The notes beneath the pieces are model-generated. The model saw nothing but the letters and a program-made list of their open reading frames with translations. It did no database searches and was not told the origin of the DNA. The position numbers and the translations under genes were made by a program. This document shows positions 1-6,883 of a stretch of DNA of 11,421 nucleotides, piece after piece. Origin of the DNA: Patescibacteria group bacterium (lineage in GTDB: Bacteria > Patescibacteriota > Minisyncoccia > Phycocordibacterales > UBA2100); contig WFWP01000004.1 of the NCBI GenBank assembly GCA_015491055.1, positions 1 through 11,421 of the forward strand, given 5' to 3'. The stretch's first letter is position 1; each line of letters opens with the position of its first letter.

Positions 1-6
1 GTCTAT

Positions 7-1281
7 ATGTTGCACACATTCATACATAAAGTAAAACTCGCGTTTTCGGATCCCGCTTTGCGCAGGAGGATATTGTTTGTGTTATTCGCCTTGATTTTGT
101 TTCGTATATTGGCGTCAATACCGGTGCCCGGTGTTGACACGGGCAGGTTGGCGGAGTTTTTTGCCAACAATGAGTTTTTCGGAATGTTGAATATTTTTTC
201 AGGTGGAGGTTTGTCCAATTTGTCCATAGTTATGCTCGGTGTGGCGCCGTATATTACCGCAAGTATCATAATGCAACTTTCAACCGTAATAAGCAAGAAA
301 ATGAAAGCGTTGCAAACCGAAGAAGGTGAAGCCGGGCGAGTAAAGTTTATGCAATACGGCAGATATTTGTCAGTTCCTCTTGCCGCTTTGCAGGGGTATG
401 GGTTTTTGACATTTTTGCAAAGTCAGGGAGTTTTGTCTCCCATGGGTGCGTATGAAATGTTTGTAAATGTATTGATTATTGTTGCCGGATCGGTGTTGTT
501 GATGTGGATTGGAGAGTTGGTTACCGAGTTTGGTATAGGAAATGGAGTGTCACTGATAATATTTGCCGGTATAGTGGCGAGTTTGCCTGCCACCGTAAGT
601 CAGCTTTTGTTTAATTATGACCCTTCGCAAATACCGCTTTATGTGGCATTTACAGCAATAGCATTGTTGGTTACCGCAGCGGTCGTGTATATAACGGAAG
701 CTGAACGCCCGGTACCGATAACATATTCGCGTCAAGCCAGGAAAGGTGTCACTTTCGGAACCGGAGCTGCGACATATTTGCCCTTGCGACTTAATCAAGC
801 CGGTGTTATCCCGATTATTTTCGCATTGTCAATTTTATTGATGCCTCAAATGCTCGCGCAAGTGTTGAGCGCGTTTGATTTGCCGTATGTGACGGGGGTT
901 ATGCAGTCTATTGCGGCATTTTTGTCCAATACCGTAAATTATGCGATTATCTACTTTATTCTTGTTGTCGGACTTACATATTTCTATACGGCGGTGACAT
1001 TCGACCCCGATCAAATAGCCACAAATTTGCAGAAGAGCGGAGGTTATATACATGGTATTCGTCCGGGAGAAGCGACCGCGGAATATTTGGGACATGTGAT
1101 TACGCGCATTACCTTTTTCGGCGCGCTGTTTTTGGGAGTTGTTGCGGTTTTGCCTCTCGGTTTGCAGTTGTTTACGGGAAATCAATCGCTTGCGATAGGA
1201 GGTACGGCTTTGTTGATTGTGGTATCTGTGGTTTTGGATTTGGTCAAGAAGATTGATGCGCAGGTGTCAATCAAGTATTGA
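7..1281 (+). CDS. secY: Protein translocase subunit SecY
   Basis: This is the channel-forming subunit of the SecYEG translocon, which passes unfolded proteins through or into the cytoplasmic membrane. The 424-residue length is normal for bacterial SecY. The first transmembrane segment lies at about residues 21-41 and is followed by the PVPG turn and a Gly/Ser-rich plug region (about 58-75). GIGNG at 176-180 and EAERPVPITYSRQ at 231-243 are SecY signatures. The cytosolic loop that contacts SecA and the ribosome is seen as FDPDQIATNLQK and GIRPGEATAEYL at about 332-361. About ten membrane segments can be counted. The ATG at 7 gives the expected short amphipathic N-terminus; upstream sequence is outside the window. 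No adk or map follows, although those often follow secY, so the gene is either the last of its operon or displaced. Confidence 0.97.
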   Translation: MLHTFIHKVKLAFSDPALRRRILFVLFALILFRILASIPVPGVDTGRLAEFFANNEFFGMLNIFSGGGLSNLSIVMLGVAPYITASIIMQLSTVISKKMKALQTEEGEAGRVKFMQYGRYLSVPLAALQGYGFLTFLQSQGVLSPMGAYEMFVNVLIIVAGSVLLMWIGELVTEFGIGNGVSLIIFAGIVASLPATVSQLLFNYDPSQIPLYVAFTAIALLVTAAVVYITEAERPVPITYSRQARKGVTFGTGAATYLPLRLNQAGVIPIIFALSILLMPQMLAQVLSAFDLPYVTGVMQSIAAFLSNTVNYAIIYFILVVGLTYFYTAVTFDPDQIATNLQKSGGYIHGIRPGEATAEYLGHVITRITFFGALFLGVVAVLPLGLQLFTGNQSLAIGGTALLIVVSVVLDLVKKIDAQVSIKY

Positions 1282-1531
1282 TGTGTCGGAATGTGTTAAG
1301 GCACGCTTCTTATTTTCTTATTACAACATGAGCATTTGTAATGGTCTTATTTTTTATTTTGTGCAAGAGTAGATAAGTCTGCACACAACTCGCAACAATA
1401 CCTCTGTTATAACGAAAATCACCAAACAATTCGCTACGATGCGCGATCACGCGTTTGAAATTTCAAGGGAATTTCTTTAATCGGGATTTTTTGTAAAATT
1501 CATATTCGTTATAATGGTCTTGCACTTTTCA

Positions 1532-1547
1532 TTTTTGTATACAAAAA
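1532..1547. promoter_or_regulatory. 16-bp perfect palindrome beside a TTGACA hexamer
   Basis: TTTTTGTATACAAAAA is a perfect inverted repeat with no spacer. One base separates it from a consensus -35 hexamer, TTGACA, at 1549-1554. The position suits an operator for a dimeric regulator of the surface genes downstream. However, no good -10 lies at 16-18 bp from that TTGACA. The palindrome itself contains TATACA (1538-1543) at 12 bp from TTGCAC (1520-1525), which is too short for a normal promoter. Operator function is inference. Confidence 0.35.
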
Positions 1548-1604
1548 CTTGACAGTCGTATTTCACATTTTTCTTTAAAAAAATAATTTTTTTTGGTTGA
1601 TTAT

Positions 1605-1613
1605 TGTTATAAT
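1605..1613 (+). promoter_or_regulatory. Extended -10 promoter giving a leaderless mRNA
   Basis: TGTTATAAT is a perfect extended -10 (TG, one base, TATAAT). It ends six bases before the ATG at 1620, which places the expected transcription start on or within a base or two of the start codon. No clear -35 lies 17 bp upstream; that stretch is T-rich, and extended -10 promoters often do not need one. This site argues against the upstream in-frame TTG at 1593, which would lie outside the transcript. Confidence 0.6.
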
Positions 1614-1619
1614 CATCGT

Positions 1620-2447
1620 ATGCTTATTTTCGCGAGAGTATATGTTTTTGTTTTTATATTGTTGCCCGTAATGTTTTTGGGTAATACGATTTTTGCGCAA
1701 CAAGTCAAATATCAACAAGTCCCAAATCAAGTGGTGGATCCTTCCGTTCCTCCAACCATTACCGTATCTCCCGATGCTGAATTGCAGAGTAAGTGTCCGG
1801 ATTGCGGTTATGTAACTTACAGACTGGTCAGACAATTAAATTGCGGGGCTACGGTTGCGGTAGAAGACGAGAATGATTCCGAGGCGCCCACATGCATTTT
1901 GGTGCCGAGAGTGTCTTTGGAGGGGGCTGTTATTCTTGAATGGGACACCGTTAATGCCGGTGTCGCGTTTATAGATATGGGTGTCGGCCATGTGGACCCG
2001 ACAGGTGGTGCCAGGGTGGTTACTCCGACACGAGATACGACATACAACATGACGGTGATAAATGATTACGGGAAAGTCAATGTTTGCAGCGCGCAGGTAA
2101 ATATAAGTGATTACGCATCAAAAGAAAATTCAGTTTCAATTCTTGTTGATAACCGAGAGAAAGAAAAAGAATTTGACACAAACAATCAAATACGCGACAA
2201 TCGCAACTCGGAGTTGTATTCGTACAATGAAGATTCCGTTTTTAGAGGTAATGTGAACAGTAATGAATATAACAATAATGACGAGTCGGATTTTGTAAGG
2301 GTTGTACCGCACACAGCAACAATGTCGGTAAACGGCATATCCAAAGGTGCGACATCGTTTTTTGCAAGTGATTGGTTTGTTATTTTATCATTCGCGTTTT
2401 TGTTCTTTTTTGCATTATGGTTGATTATCCGCAATGGATTCAAATAA
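1620..2447 (+). CDS. Secreted, C-terminally anchored Ig-like surface protein
   Basis: This protein of 275 residues has no specific family name that I recognise. Residues 1-26 form a signal peptide with a likely cleavage after IFA. A cysteine-containing region follows (C59-P-D-C62, C75, C92), then an Ig-like beta-sandwich at about 95-163 that includes C156. The Ig segment has the pattern of an EWDTVNA strand, a GVGHVDPTG turn and a TPTRDTTYNMTV strand, a type frequent in Patescibacteria surface proteins. Residues 165-235 are an Asn/Asp/Glu-rich, probably disordered linker. Residues 251-270 are a membrane segment ending in a short Arg/Lys tail. The Ig domain should therefore sit outside the cell, tethered at its C-terminus. 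The start is the ATG at 1620, because it begins the signal peptide directly and fits the promoter; an in-frame TTG at 1593 is rejected. No Shine-Dalgarno is present. It precedes the PilX-like gene, which is also surface-directed. Confidence 0.8.
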   Translation: MLIFARVYVFVFILLPVMFLGNTIFAQQVKYQQVPNQVVDPSVPPTITVSPDAELQSKCPDCGYVTYRLVRQLNCGATVAVEDENDSEAPTCILVPRVSLEGAVILEWDTVNAGVAFIDMGVGHVDPTGGARVVTPTRDTTYNMTVINDYGKVNVCSAQVNISDYASKENSVSILVDNREKEKEFDTNNQIRDNRNSELYSYNEDSVFRGNVNSNEYNNNDESDFVRVVPHTATMSVNGISKGATSFFASDWFVILSFAFLFFFALWLIIRNGFK

Positions 2448-2541
2448 TGTATAAAGAGATATTGATAATTATAAAGCATAAAGTTTGTTTTTTTAACCAT
2501 GACTTGCTCGTTTCTGTTTTGCGCGCAACACAAGCACCGTT

Positions 2542-2569
2542 TTGACTTTTTTATAAAGTAATCTACTCT
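2542..2569 (+). promoter_or_regulatory. Weak promoter for the PilX-like gene
   Basis: TTGACT (2542-2547) is separated by 16 bp from TACTCT (2564-2569). The predicted start falls near 2576-2580, so the ATG at 2580 would have almost no leader. The -10 matches consensus poorly. An alternative -10 is TATAAA at 2552-2557, but it has no -35. A 10-bp palindrome, TTGCGCGCAA, lies just upstream at 2519-2528. Nothing else is visible in the 132-nt gap between the two surface genes. Confidence 0.35.
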
Positions 2570-2579
2570 TGTATTTGTT

Positions 2580-4088
2580 ATGATTTGCGACAAAAAAACA
2601 AAATTTTATGAACGCGCTGAATACAAGAATGTCAATTTACATAACGGCGGGGCAATTATAATGGTGTTGGTGTTTTCAGCGGTTTTTGCAATGACAGTCG
2701 GAGCTTTGTCGCAATTTGTGCTACAACAAAATGTTCTCGGTAGGGGAAAGGTGGCAAAAGAGCAAGCGATACAAATAGCCGAAGCGGGAATTGAGTATTA
2801 TAAATGGCGTTTGGCGCATAATCCCGATAAAGATTCAGAAACTGTAACCGTTGAATATAAAGATCCCGATACCGGAGACAAGATTGGAGAGTTTACAATA
2901 ATTTCAAATGTCAATAAACAGTGTGGCGTTGTTATGCACAGAGATATAGATTCCACAGGCGTATCTTATCTTGATACCAGGTTTGAGCGAACGGTAAGCG
3001 CAAGATATATGCTGCCAAGTGTCGCCAATTATTCAGCGATACTTAATGCCGGAGTTTGGTACGGTTCTTCTTCCAATGTTATAGGCCCCATTCATTCCAA
3101 TGAGGGAATTCGCATGGATGGAGTTCACAATTCCACCGTGTCCAGTGCAGTGCCCTTTTGGACATGTGATTACGATTTTGGTTGCAATCCTGCTCAAACA
3201 AAAGACGGTGTATGGGGCTTGGGTGGTAATCCCGCATTATGGAAATATCCGGACGGCGCAATAAATTTCACCCAAATGAATATAGATTTTGCGGATTTGA
3301 AAGTAAGGGCGCAAAATTCAGGGAGGTATTTTCCCAGTGTTTCAAACGGCGCGGGAAACAAAGGATATAGAATAGTTTTTAAAAGTGATGGCACATTTGA
3401 TATGTATAGAGTGGACAATGCGCAATATAATTGGGGATGGGAATCGGGTTGGAGAGTTGAAAAAAATTATCATACCATCGTGTCCGAAACATTTATGGGG
3501 AATTATACGATACCCAATGATTGCGCTTTGATTTTCGTCGAGGATCAAACTTGGGTTGAAGGTTCAATAAGCGGAAAAATTGCACTGGTTGCGGCAGATG
3601 TTGATCGCGCTTATGATCCCGATATTATTTTACATAACAATTTGGTGCAAGCGACAGGGGCGCCAAATGACGGTTTGACTATGATTTCAGAAAGAAACAT
3701 ATTAATATCGGCAAAATCTGCGGAAGACTTAACCATTGAGGCGATCATGGTTACTCCAAATGGGAAAATAGGCAGAAATCATTATGTTGAAACACCGGGG
3801 TATTATTATGCAGATGCCGGCAACGGTTTACAATTCATATACATGAACGGAGTCGGAAATAAACAAGATCTGAATTCTTATACATTTAACGGCACAATTG
3901 TGTCGGACGAACGCTCGGGATTGAAATGGACATATTCAGTGTATAAATACGGTTATGGTTACGATATTCAAATATCGGGATTCGTAAATCGCAACGCTTC
4001 ATACGAAAGGGTGCTTGCGCTTGATCCGCCGCCATTTGCACCCAGTGTGTCAACCGTGCCTTATTACAGCGCATGGAGGGAGAGATGA
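2580..4088 (+). CDS. PilX-like type IV pilus-associated surface protein
   Basis: The product has 502 residues and resembles PilX-type minor pilins. A short polar N-terminus is followed by NGG and a hydrophobic helix (AIIMVLVFSAVFAMTVGAL, about 25-43), then an amphipathic helix with AKEQAIQIAEAGIEYYKWRL at 59-78, the usual pilin-like N-terminal spine. Prepilin peptidase could cut at the Gly-Gly, but the glutamate at +5 of major pilins is absent, as in many PilX proteins. The large extracellular part carries GPIHSNEGIRMDG at about 169-181, a segment common in DUF7305-like or beta-helical domains, and ends with LDPPPFAPSV and YYSAWRER, the proline-rich tail typical of that group. No other pilus genes are in the window. 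The role in pilus assembly or adhesion is inferred. There is no Shine-Dalgarno, and ATG 2580 is the only plausible start before the helix. Confidence 0.75.
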   Translation: MICDKKTKFYERAEYKNVNLHNGGAIIMVLVFSAVFAMTVGALSQFVLQQNVLGRGKVAKEQAIQIAEAGIEYYKWRLAHNPDKDSETVTVEYKDPDTGDKIGEFTIISNVNKQCGVVMHRDIDSTGVSYLDTRFERTVSARYMLPSVANYSAILNAGVWYGSSSNVIGPIHSNEGIRMDGVHNSTVSSAVPFWTCDYDFGCNPAQTKDGVWGLGGNPALWKYPDGAINFTQMNIDFADLKVRAQNSGRYFPSVSNGAGNKGYRIVFKSDGTFDMYRVDNAQYNWGWESGWRVEKNYHTIVSETFMGNYTIPNDCALIFVEDQTWVEGSISGKIALVAADVDRAYDPDIILHNNLVQATGAPNDGLTMISERNILISAKSAEDLTIEAIMVTPNGKIGRNHYVETPGYYYADAGNGLQFIYMNGVGNKQDLNSYTFNGTIVSDERSGLKWTYSVYKYGYGYDIQISGFVNRNASYERVLALDPPPFAPSVSTVPYYSAWRER

Positions 4089-4171
4089 ATTAATATAAGA
4101 AATTTAACTTCAATATATGCGAACTACCATAAGTGGCCGGCTACATAATTTGTGGCGGTATGATCAATATG

Positions 4172-4180
4172 TGATACAAT
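4172..4180 (+). promoter_or_regulatory. Extended -10 promoter for tpiA-pgk
   Basis: TGATACAAT matches an extended -10 (TG, one base, TACAAT). A poor -35, TTGTGG at 4150-4155, lies 19 bp upstream. The -10 ends 10 nt before the ATG at 4191, so the transcript would have a leader of roughly 0-5 nt. The -10 itself overlaps the earlier in-frame ATG at 4179, which argues that 4179 is not the start. Nothing else is evident in the 102-nt gap after the PilX-like gene. Confidence 0.5.
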
Positions 4181-4190
4181 GTCCGCCGTC

Positions 4191-4937
4191 ATGTCACATA
4201 TTATTCTTGCGAATTGGAAATTGAACCCGATGTCCTTTAAGGATGCGAAATTTCTTTTTGAGAATATAAAAAATACGATTGCCAGATTGAGATCGGTTAA
4301 GGTGATAATTGCGCCACCTGCGGTGTTTTTATATCCATTATCCAATGGATACAAGGGCAACAAGGTGGAATTCTCCGCTCAGAAAATAAGCGAATATGAA
4401 GCCGGTGCACATACGGGAGAAATTAGCGCGGAACAATTTGCCGACGCGGGAGCAAGGTACGCATTGATAGGACACAGTGAATGCGGAGAAACTCCGGATC
4501 AAGTGCGAATAAAAACTTTCTTATCTTGCAAACACAAATTGACCCCGATAATCTTTGTGGGGGAATCGGATAGAGACGAACAAGGTGCATATTTGTTTGA
4601 AATAAAAAAACAAATCAAGAATGCCATATCGGAATTGCCCAAGTCCCGCATCATAGACATAATCTTTTGTTATGAGTCGGTTTGGGCATTTGAAAACGAG
4701 TGCGAGTTGAGTGTTTACGATATTCACACTATGATTCTGTTTATACGAAAAACTTTGTCTGAATTGTGCGGGAGCGAAATATCGCGTAAAATAAGAATCA
4801 TATATGCAGGTTCCGTAAATAATGGTAATGCGGCAAGTATTTTGAGCATAGAGGACCTGGACGGGATAGGAGTTGGCAGATCCGGGTTGAATATGAATGA
4901 ATTTTCCGAGTTGTTGAAAGTTGCAAATAAAGTTTGA
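4191..4937 (+). CDS. tpiA: Triosephosphate isomerase with altered active-site loops
   Basis: The enzyme interconverts dihydroxyacetone phosphate and glyceraldehyde 3-phosphate in glycolysis. The product has 248 residues, the usual size. The catalytic residues are present: K10 in ANWKLN, H95 in IGHSE and E162 in CYESVW. GAHTGEIS (71-79) and FVGES (122-126) are also typical. Several loops differ from the family. SER-R/S becomes SECGE after H95; the mobile loop 6, usually YEPVWAIGTG, reads YESVWAFENE; YGGSV is YAGSV (205-209); and VGGASL is VGRSGL (228-233). Loop 6 and the last two segments normally close on the phosphate, so kinetics may differ or another phosphosugar may be used. The start at ATG 4191 gives the normal short lead into the first strand; ATG 4179 overlaps the promoter. 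pgk follows 31 nt downstream, probably on the same mRNA. Confidence 0.9.
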   Translation: MSHIILANWKLNPMSFKDAKFLFENIKNTIARLRSVKVIIAPPAVFLYPLSNGYKGNKVEFSAQKISEYEAGAHTGEISAEQFADAGARYALIGHSECGETPDQVRIKTFLSCKHKLTPIIFVGESDRDEQGAYLFEIKKQIKNAISELPKSRIIDIIFCYESVWAFENECELSVYDIHTMILFIRKTLSELCGSEISRKIRIIYAGSVNNGNAASILSIEDLDGIGVGRSGLNMNEFSELLKVANKV

Positions 4938-4968
4938 TTGCCATGTCGTTGAGTTTGTACATGTTGCC

Positions 4969-6063
4969 ATGTTGTTTTTAGGAGATATATCTTATGAGAA
5001 ATTGAGAGAAAAAACCGTCTTGTTAAGGGCGGGATTAAATTTACCTTTGGGGGCAAACGGCAGGGTGATTGATGATTTTAGATTGAAAAAAGCTTTGCCG
5101 ACAATTCGATATCTTGCGGAGAATTGCAAAAAATTGGTGATAATAGCTCATATAGGCAGAAATAGGGACATTTCTTTAAAGCCGGTGATTGATGTGTTAA
5201 ACGAGCATATTTCACATTATGACAACATTGAAGTTTACGAGAATTTGAGACAAGATCCGAGAGAATATTCGGACAAAGAATCGGACAGAGATGAATACGC
5301 AAAAGAATTGATACAACGCAGCGGGGCGGATTTGTTTGTTCAAGATGCCTTTTCGGTTTGTCATAGAAATCATGCAAGCATTACAAGCATTCCTAAATTT
5401 TTGCAAAGTTGCGCCGGCTTTTTGATTGAGAAAGAATTGTTGGAATTGAACAAAGCATTAAACCCGTTGAGACCGTCAATTTTCATTTTGGGAGGCGCGA
5501 AATTTGCAACAAAAGAACCTCTTATAAGAAAGTTTTTGAAATTGTACGACAAGATATTCATAGGTGGAGCGATAGCCAATGAATTTTTTGAGAGTCGCGG
5601 TTATGAAATCGGGCATTCGCTTACGCATAAAAGCGTGATACCGCATGACATTTTATATAATGAAAATATTTTGTTACCCGAATTTGTATCCGTTGTTTAT
5701 GAGGACTATGAGCCACCGGTTGAAGTTAAACCGAAAGATATATTGCCCGAAATGAAGATAGTTGATGTGACCTTGCCTGTTGATTTGTTTAAAAATGAAT
5801 ATGCATCCGTATTGTGGAACGGTCCTCTTGGATATTATGAAGCGGGTTTTATAAGGGGTACCGATACACTATTGAGAATGTTGCATGGTTTGAGAAGGCG
5901 TGATCCGGATGCGTGCATAATCACGGGAGGGGGTGATACCCTGGCGACCATAAGCGCCGAGCGAAGAAATATATTTACACATATTTCTTCCGGAGGCGGG
6001 GCCATGCTTACATATCTTGAAAAGGGTAATCTTCCCGGACTGCTTGCTTTGCAAATACAATAA
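4969..6063 (+). CDS. pgk: Phosphoglycerate kinase
   Basis: The enzyme transfers phosphate from 1,3-bisphosphoglycerate to ADP in glycolysis, or works in reverse. At 364 residues it is shorter than the usual 390 or so. The N-domain binds the glycerate through RAGLN (20-24), R38 in DDFRLKK, AHIGR (60-64), ENLR (91-94) and CHRNHAS (131-137). The aspartate of the family motif VDFN is glycine here (G22), while the asparagine (N24) is kept. The C-domain shows GGAK (175-178) with K182, WNGPLGYYE (283-291), GGGDT (320-324) and HISSGGGA (338-345), all expected for nucleotide binding and catalysis. The start is ATG 4969, because it leads straight into the first strand; an in-frame TTG at 4921 would overlap tpiA. 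No Shine-Dalgarno precedes it. Confidence 0.94.
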   Translation: MLFLGDISYEKLREKTVLLRAGLNLPLGANGRVIDDFRLKKALPTIRYLAENCKKLVIIAHIGRNRDISLKPVIDVLNEHISHYDNIEVYENLRQDPREYSDKESDRDEYAKELIQRSGADLFVQDAFSVCHRNHASITSIPKFLQSCAGFLIEKELLELNKALNPLRPSIFILGGAKFATKEPLIRKFLKLYDKIFIGGAIANEFFESRGYEIGHSLTHKSVIPHDILYNENILLPEFVSVVYEDYEPPVEVKPKDILPEMKIVDVTLPVDLFKNEYASVLWNGPLGYYEAGFIRGTDTLLRMLHGLRRRDPDACIITGGGDTLATISAERRNIFTHISSGGGAMLTYLEKGNLPGLLALQIQ

Positions 6064-6066
6064 GCG

Positions 6067-6090
6067 CATCTGCATATATATATGCAGATG
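6067..6090. repeat. 24-bp perfect palindrome right after pgk
   Basis: CATCTGCATATA is followed directly by its reverse complement TATATGCAGATG, with no spacer, three bases after the pgk stop codon. In RNA it would form a long hairpin at the 3' end of the tpiA-pgk message. No U-run follows, so it is not a standard intrinsic terminator; it could protect the 3' end or terminate weakly. Alternatively, as DNA, it is a dimer-binding site 18 bp upstream of the rplC -35. Confidence 0.7.
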
Positions 6091-6107
6091 GCGAACCGAT
6101 ATAAAAA

Positions 6108-6136
6108 TTTGCATAAGGTTATATTATGTGTATAAT
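6108..6136 (+). promoter_or_regulatory. Promoter of the rplC-rplD-rplW-rplB block
   Basis: TTTGCA (6108-6113), a 17-bp spacer and a perfect TATAAT (6131-6136) make one of the best sigma-70-type promoters in the window. The expected start is near 6142-6143, giving a leader of about 90 nt. That length is unusual here, where most other genes appear to have little or no leader. Confidence 0.65.
6127..6135 (-). promoter_or_regulatory. DnaA-box sequence overlapping the rplC -10
   Basis: Read on the minus strand this is TTATACACA, an exact match to the DnaA-box consensus TTATNCACA. It covers five of the six -10 bases, so bound DnaA would block the promoter. TATAAT itself supplies part of the match, so chance is a real alternative. 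The same nonamer occurs twice before the ATP-grasp gene. Confidence 0.4.
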
Positions 6137-6140
6137 GCTT

Positions 6141-6232
6141 GCACCTATGTGCGTTTAGCGCACCAATGGGCAAAATGGTATTTGTGTGATTTATACGTTC
6201 TGCCCATTGAGATATGGGTTTTTATATTGCAT
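6141..6232 (+). promoter_or_regulatory. Structured leader of rplC, possible r-protein autoregulatory RNA
   Basis: Three pairings can be drawn. GCAC (6141-6144) can pair with GTGC (6149-6152). GTGCG (6149-6153) can pair with CGCAC (6159-6163) around a 5-nt loop. CAATGGGCA (6164-6172) is the exact complement of TGCCCATTG (6201-6209), a 9-bp stem with a 28-nt loop. The first two share GTGC and exclude each other. The element sits between the promoter and the L3 start. Long leaders before L3/L4 genes are known sites of feedback control by ribosomal protein L4 in E. coli. Control here is inferred, and no sequence similarity to the E. coli leader is claimed. Confidence 0.45.
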
Positions 6233-6865
6233 ATGAAATTTATTTTGGGAAAAAAAGTTGGGATGACGCAGATATTTGATGAGAGCGGGTCCGTATATCC
6301 GGCTACGGTATTGAAGGCGTCCCCGATAACCGTTTTGTGCATAAAAAACAAGGAGAAACACGGATATGATGCCGTGCAAATAGGTACGGGAGAAAGAAAG
6401 GAGAAAAATATAAATAAGGCCCAAATAGGGCAATTTGGAAAGTATGGCAACTTCTCCAAGGTTATGGAAGTACGTGTTGATGTAAACAGTCACATAAGGA
6501 ATGATGATCTGAATCCCGGTGACAAAATAAGTGTGGACACTTTTGAAGTTGGAGACAAGGTGCAAGTAAGCGCAATAAGTAAAGCGAAAGGATTTCAAGG
6601 AGTTGTTAAGAGGCACGGTTTTAGCGGCGGTAGGAGAAGTCATGGTAATAAACATCAAGAGAGAAGTCCCGGTTCCATAGGGGCGACGGGCCCGGCTCGT
6701 GTGTTTAAGGGTGTTAAAATGGCAGGTCGCATGGGGGGTAAACGCGTTACTGTCAAGAATTTGAAAGTGTTGCAAATTGATAAAGACGCGGGTATCATTG
6801 TCGTCTCCGGAGCCGTACCCGGTGTGAGAGGTGGGTATGTTGAGGTTATGGCAGTGAGAAAATAG
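6233..6865 (+). CDS. rplC: 50S ribosomal protein L3
   Basis: L3 binds 23S rRNA early in large-subunit assembly and reaches toward the peptidyl transferase centre. The product has 210 residues, as expected. It begins MKFILGKKVGMTQIFDESG, the standard L3 N-terminus. The central extension contains KGFQGVVKRHGFSGG (119-133), SHGNKHQERSPGSIG (136-150) and VFKGVKMAGRMG (157-168), and the C-terminus has SGAVPGVRGGYV. After GSIG the sequence is ATGPARVF, one residue shorter than in E. coli and without the glutamine methylated there by PrmB. The start is ATG 6233; the frame is open back to 6017, but that part overlaps pgk and is not L3-like. rpsJ is not upstream, although it usually heads this operon. 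Confidence 0.96.
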   Translation: MKFILGKKVGMTQIFDESGSVYPATVLKASPITVLCIKNKEKHGYDAVQIGTGERKEKNINKAQIGQFGKYGNFSKVMEVRVDVNSHIRNDDLNPGDKISVDTFEVGDKVQVSAISKAKGFQGVVKRHGFSGGRRSHGNKHQERSPGSIGATGPARVFKGVKMAGRMGGKRVTVKNLKVLQIDKDAGIIVVSGAVPGVRGGYVEVMAVRK

Positions 6866-6883
6866 ATTGGATAATTGCAAAAT

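Larger units (their letters stand above)
1282..1619. other. 338-nt intergenic region after secY
   Basis: I see no gene or tRNA here. Weak hairpins occur at 1442-1453 (CGCG, 4-nt loop, CGCG) and 1457-1475 (GAAATT, 7-nt loop, AATTTC). The second is followed by a T-run at 1487-1492 and might act as a poor terminator for secY. A TATAAT lies at 1510-1515 without a good -35. GTGCAAGA near 1360 and TCTTGCAC near 1518 are inverted copies of each other. The 3' half also holds the palindrome and the promoter listed separately. Confidence 0.5.

Noticed and set aside
1442..1492. Intrinsic terminator after secY
   Set aside because: The stems are only 4 and 6 bp, and the T-run is separated from the stem. 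The signal is too weak to call.
1593..1619. Alternative TTG start for the Ig-like protein
   Set aside because: It would lie upstream of the extended -10 and would put charged and polar residues before the signal peptide.
1575..1835. Minus-strand open frame of 86 codons, and many other minus-strand frames across the window
   Set aside because: They overlap clear plus-strand genes, have no recognisable domains, and read as reverse shadows.
2932..2940. TTATGCACA, a further exact match to the DnaA-box consensus
   Set aside because: It lies inside the PilX-like coding region away from any promoter, and one such match is expected by chance.
4921..4968. Longer PGK starting at TTG 4921
   Set aside because: It overlaps the end of tpiA, and the added residues do not resemble PGK. 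ATG 4969 enters the first strand normally.
4979..5005. AGGAG followed nine bases later by ATG (4994), the best Shine-Dalgarno in the window
   Set aside because: The ATG is out of frame inside pgk and opens only ATG AGA AAT TGA. It is a coincidence of the pgk codons.
6017..6232. N-terminal extension of L3 by 72 residues
   Set aside because: It overlaps pgk and the promoter, is not L3-like, and the standard L3 N-terminus begins at ATG 6233.
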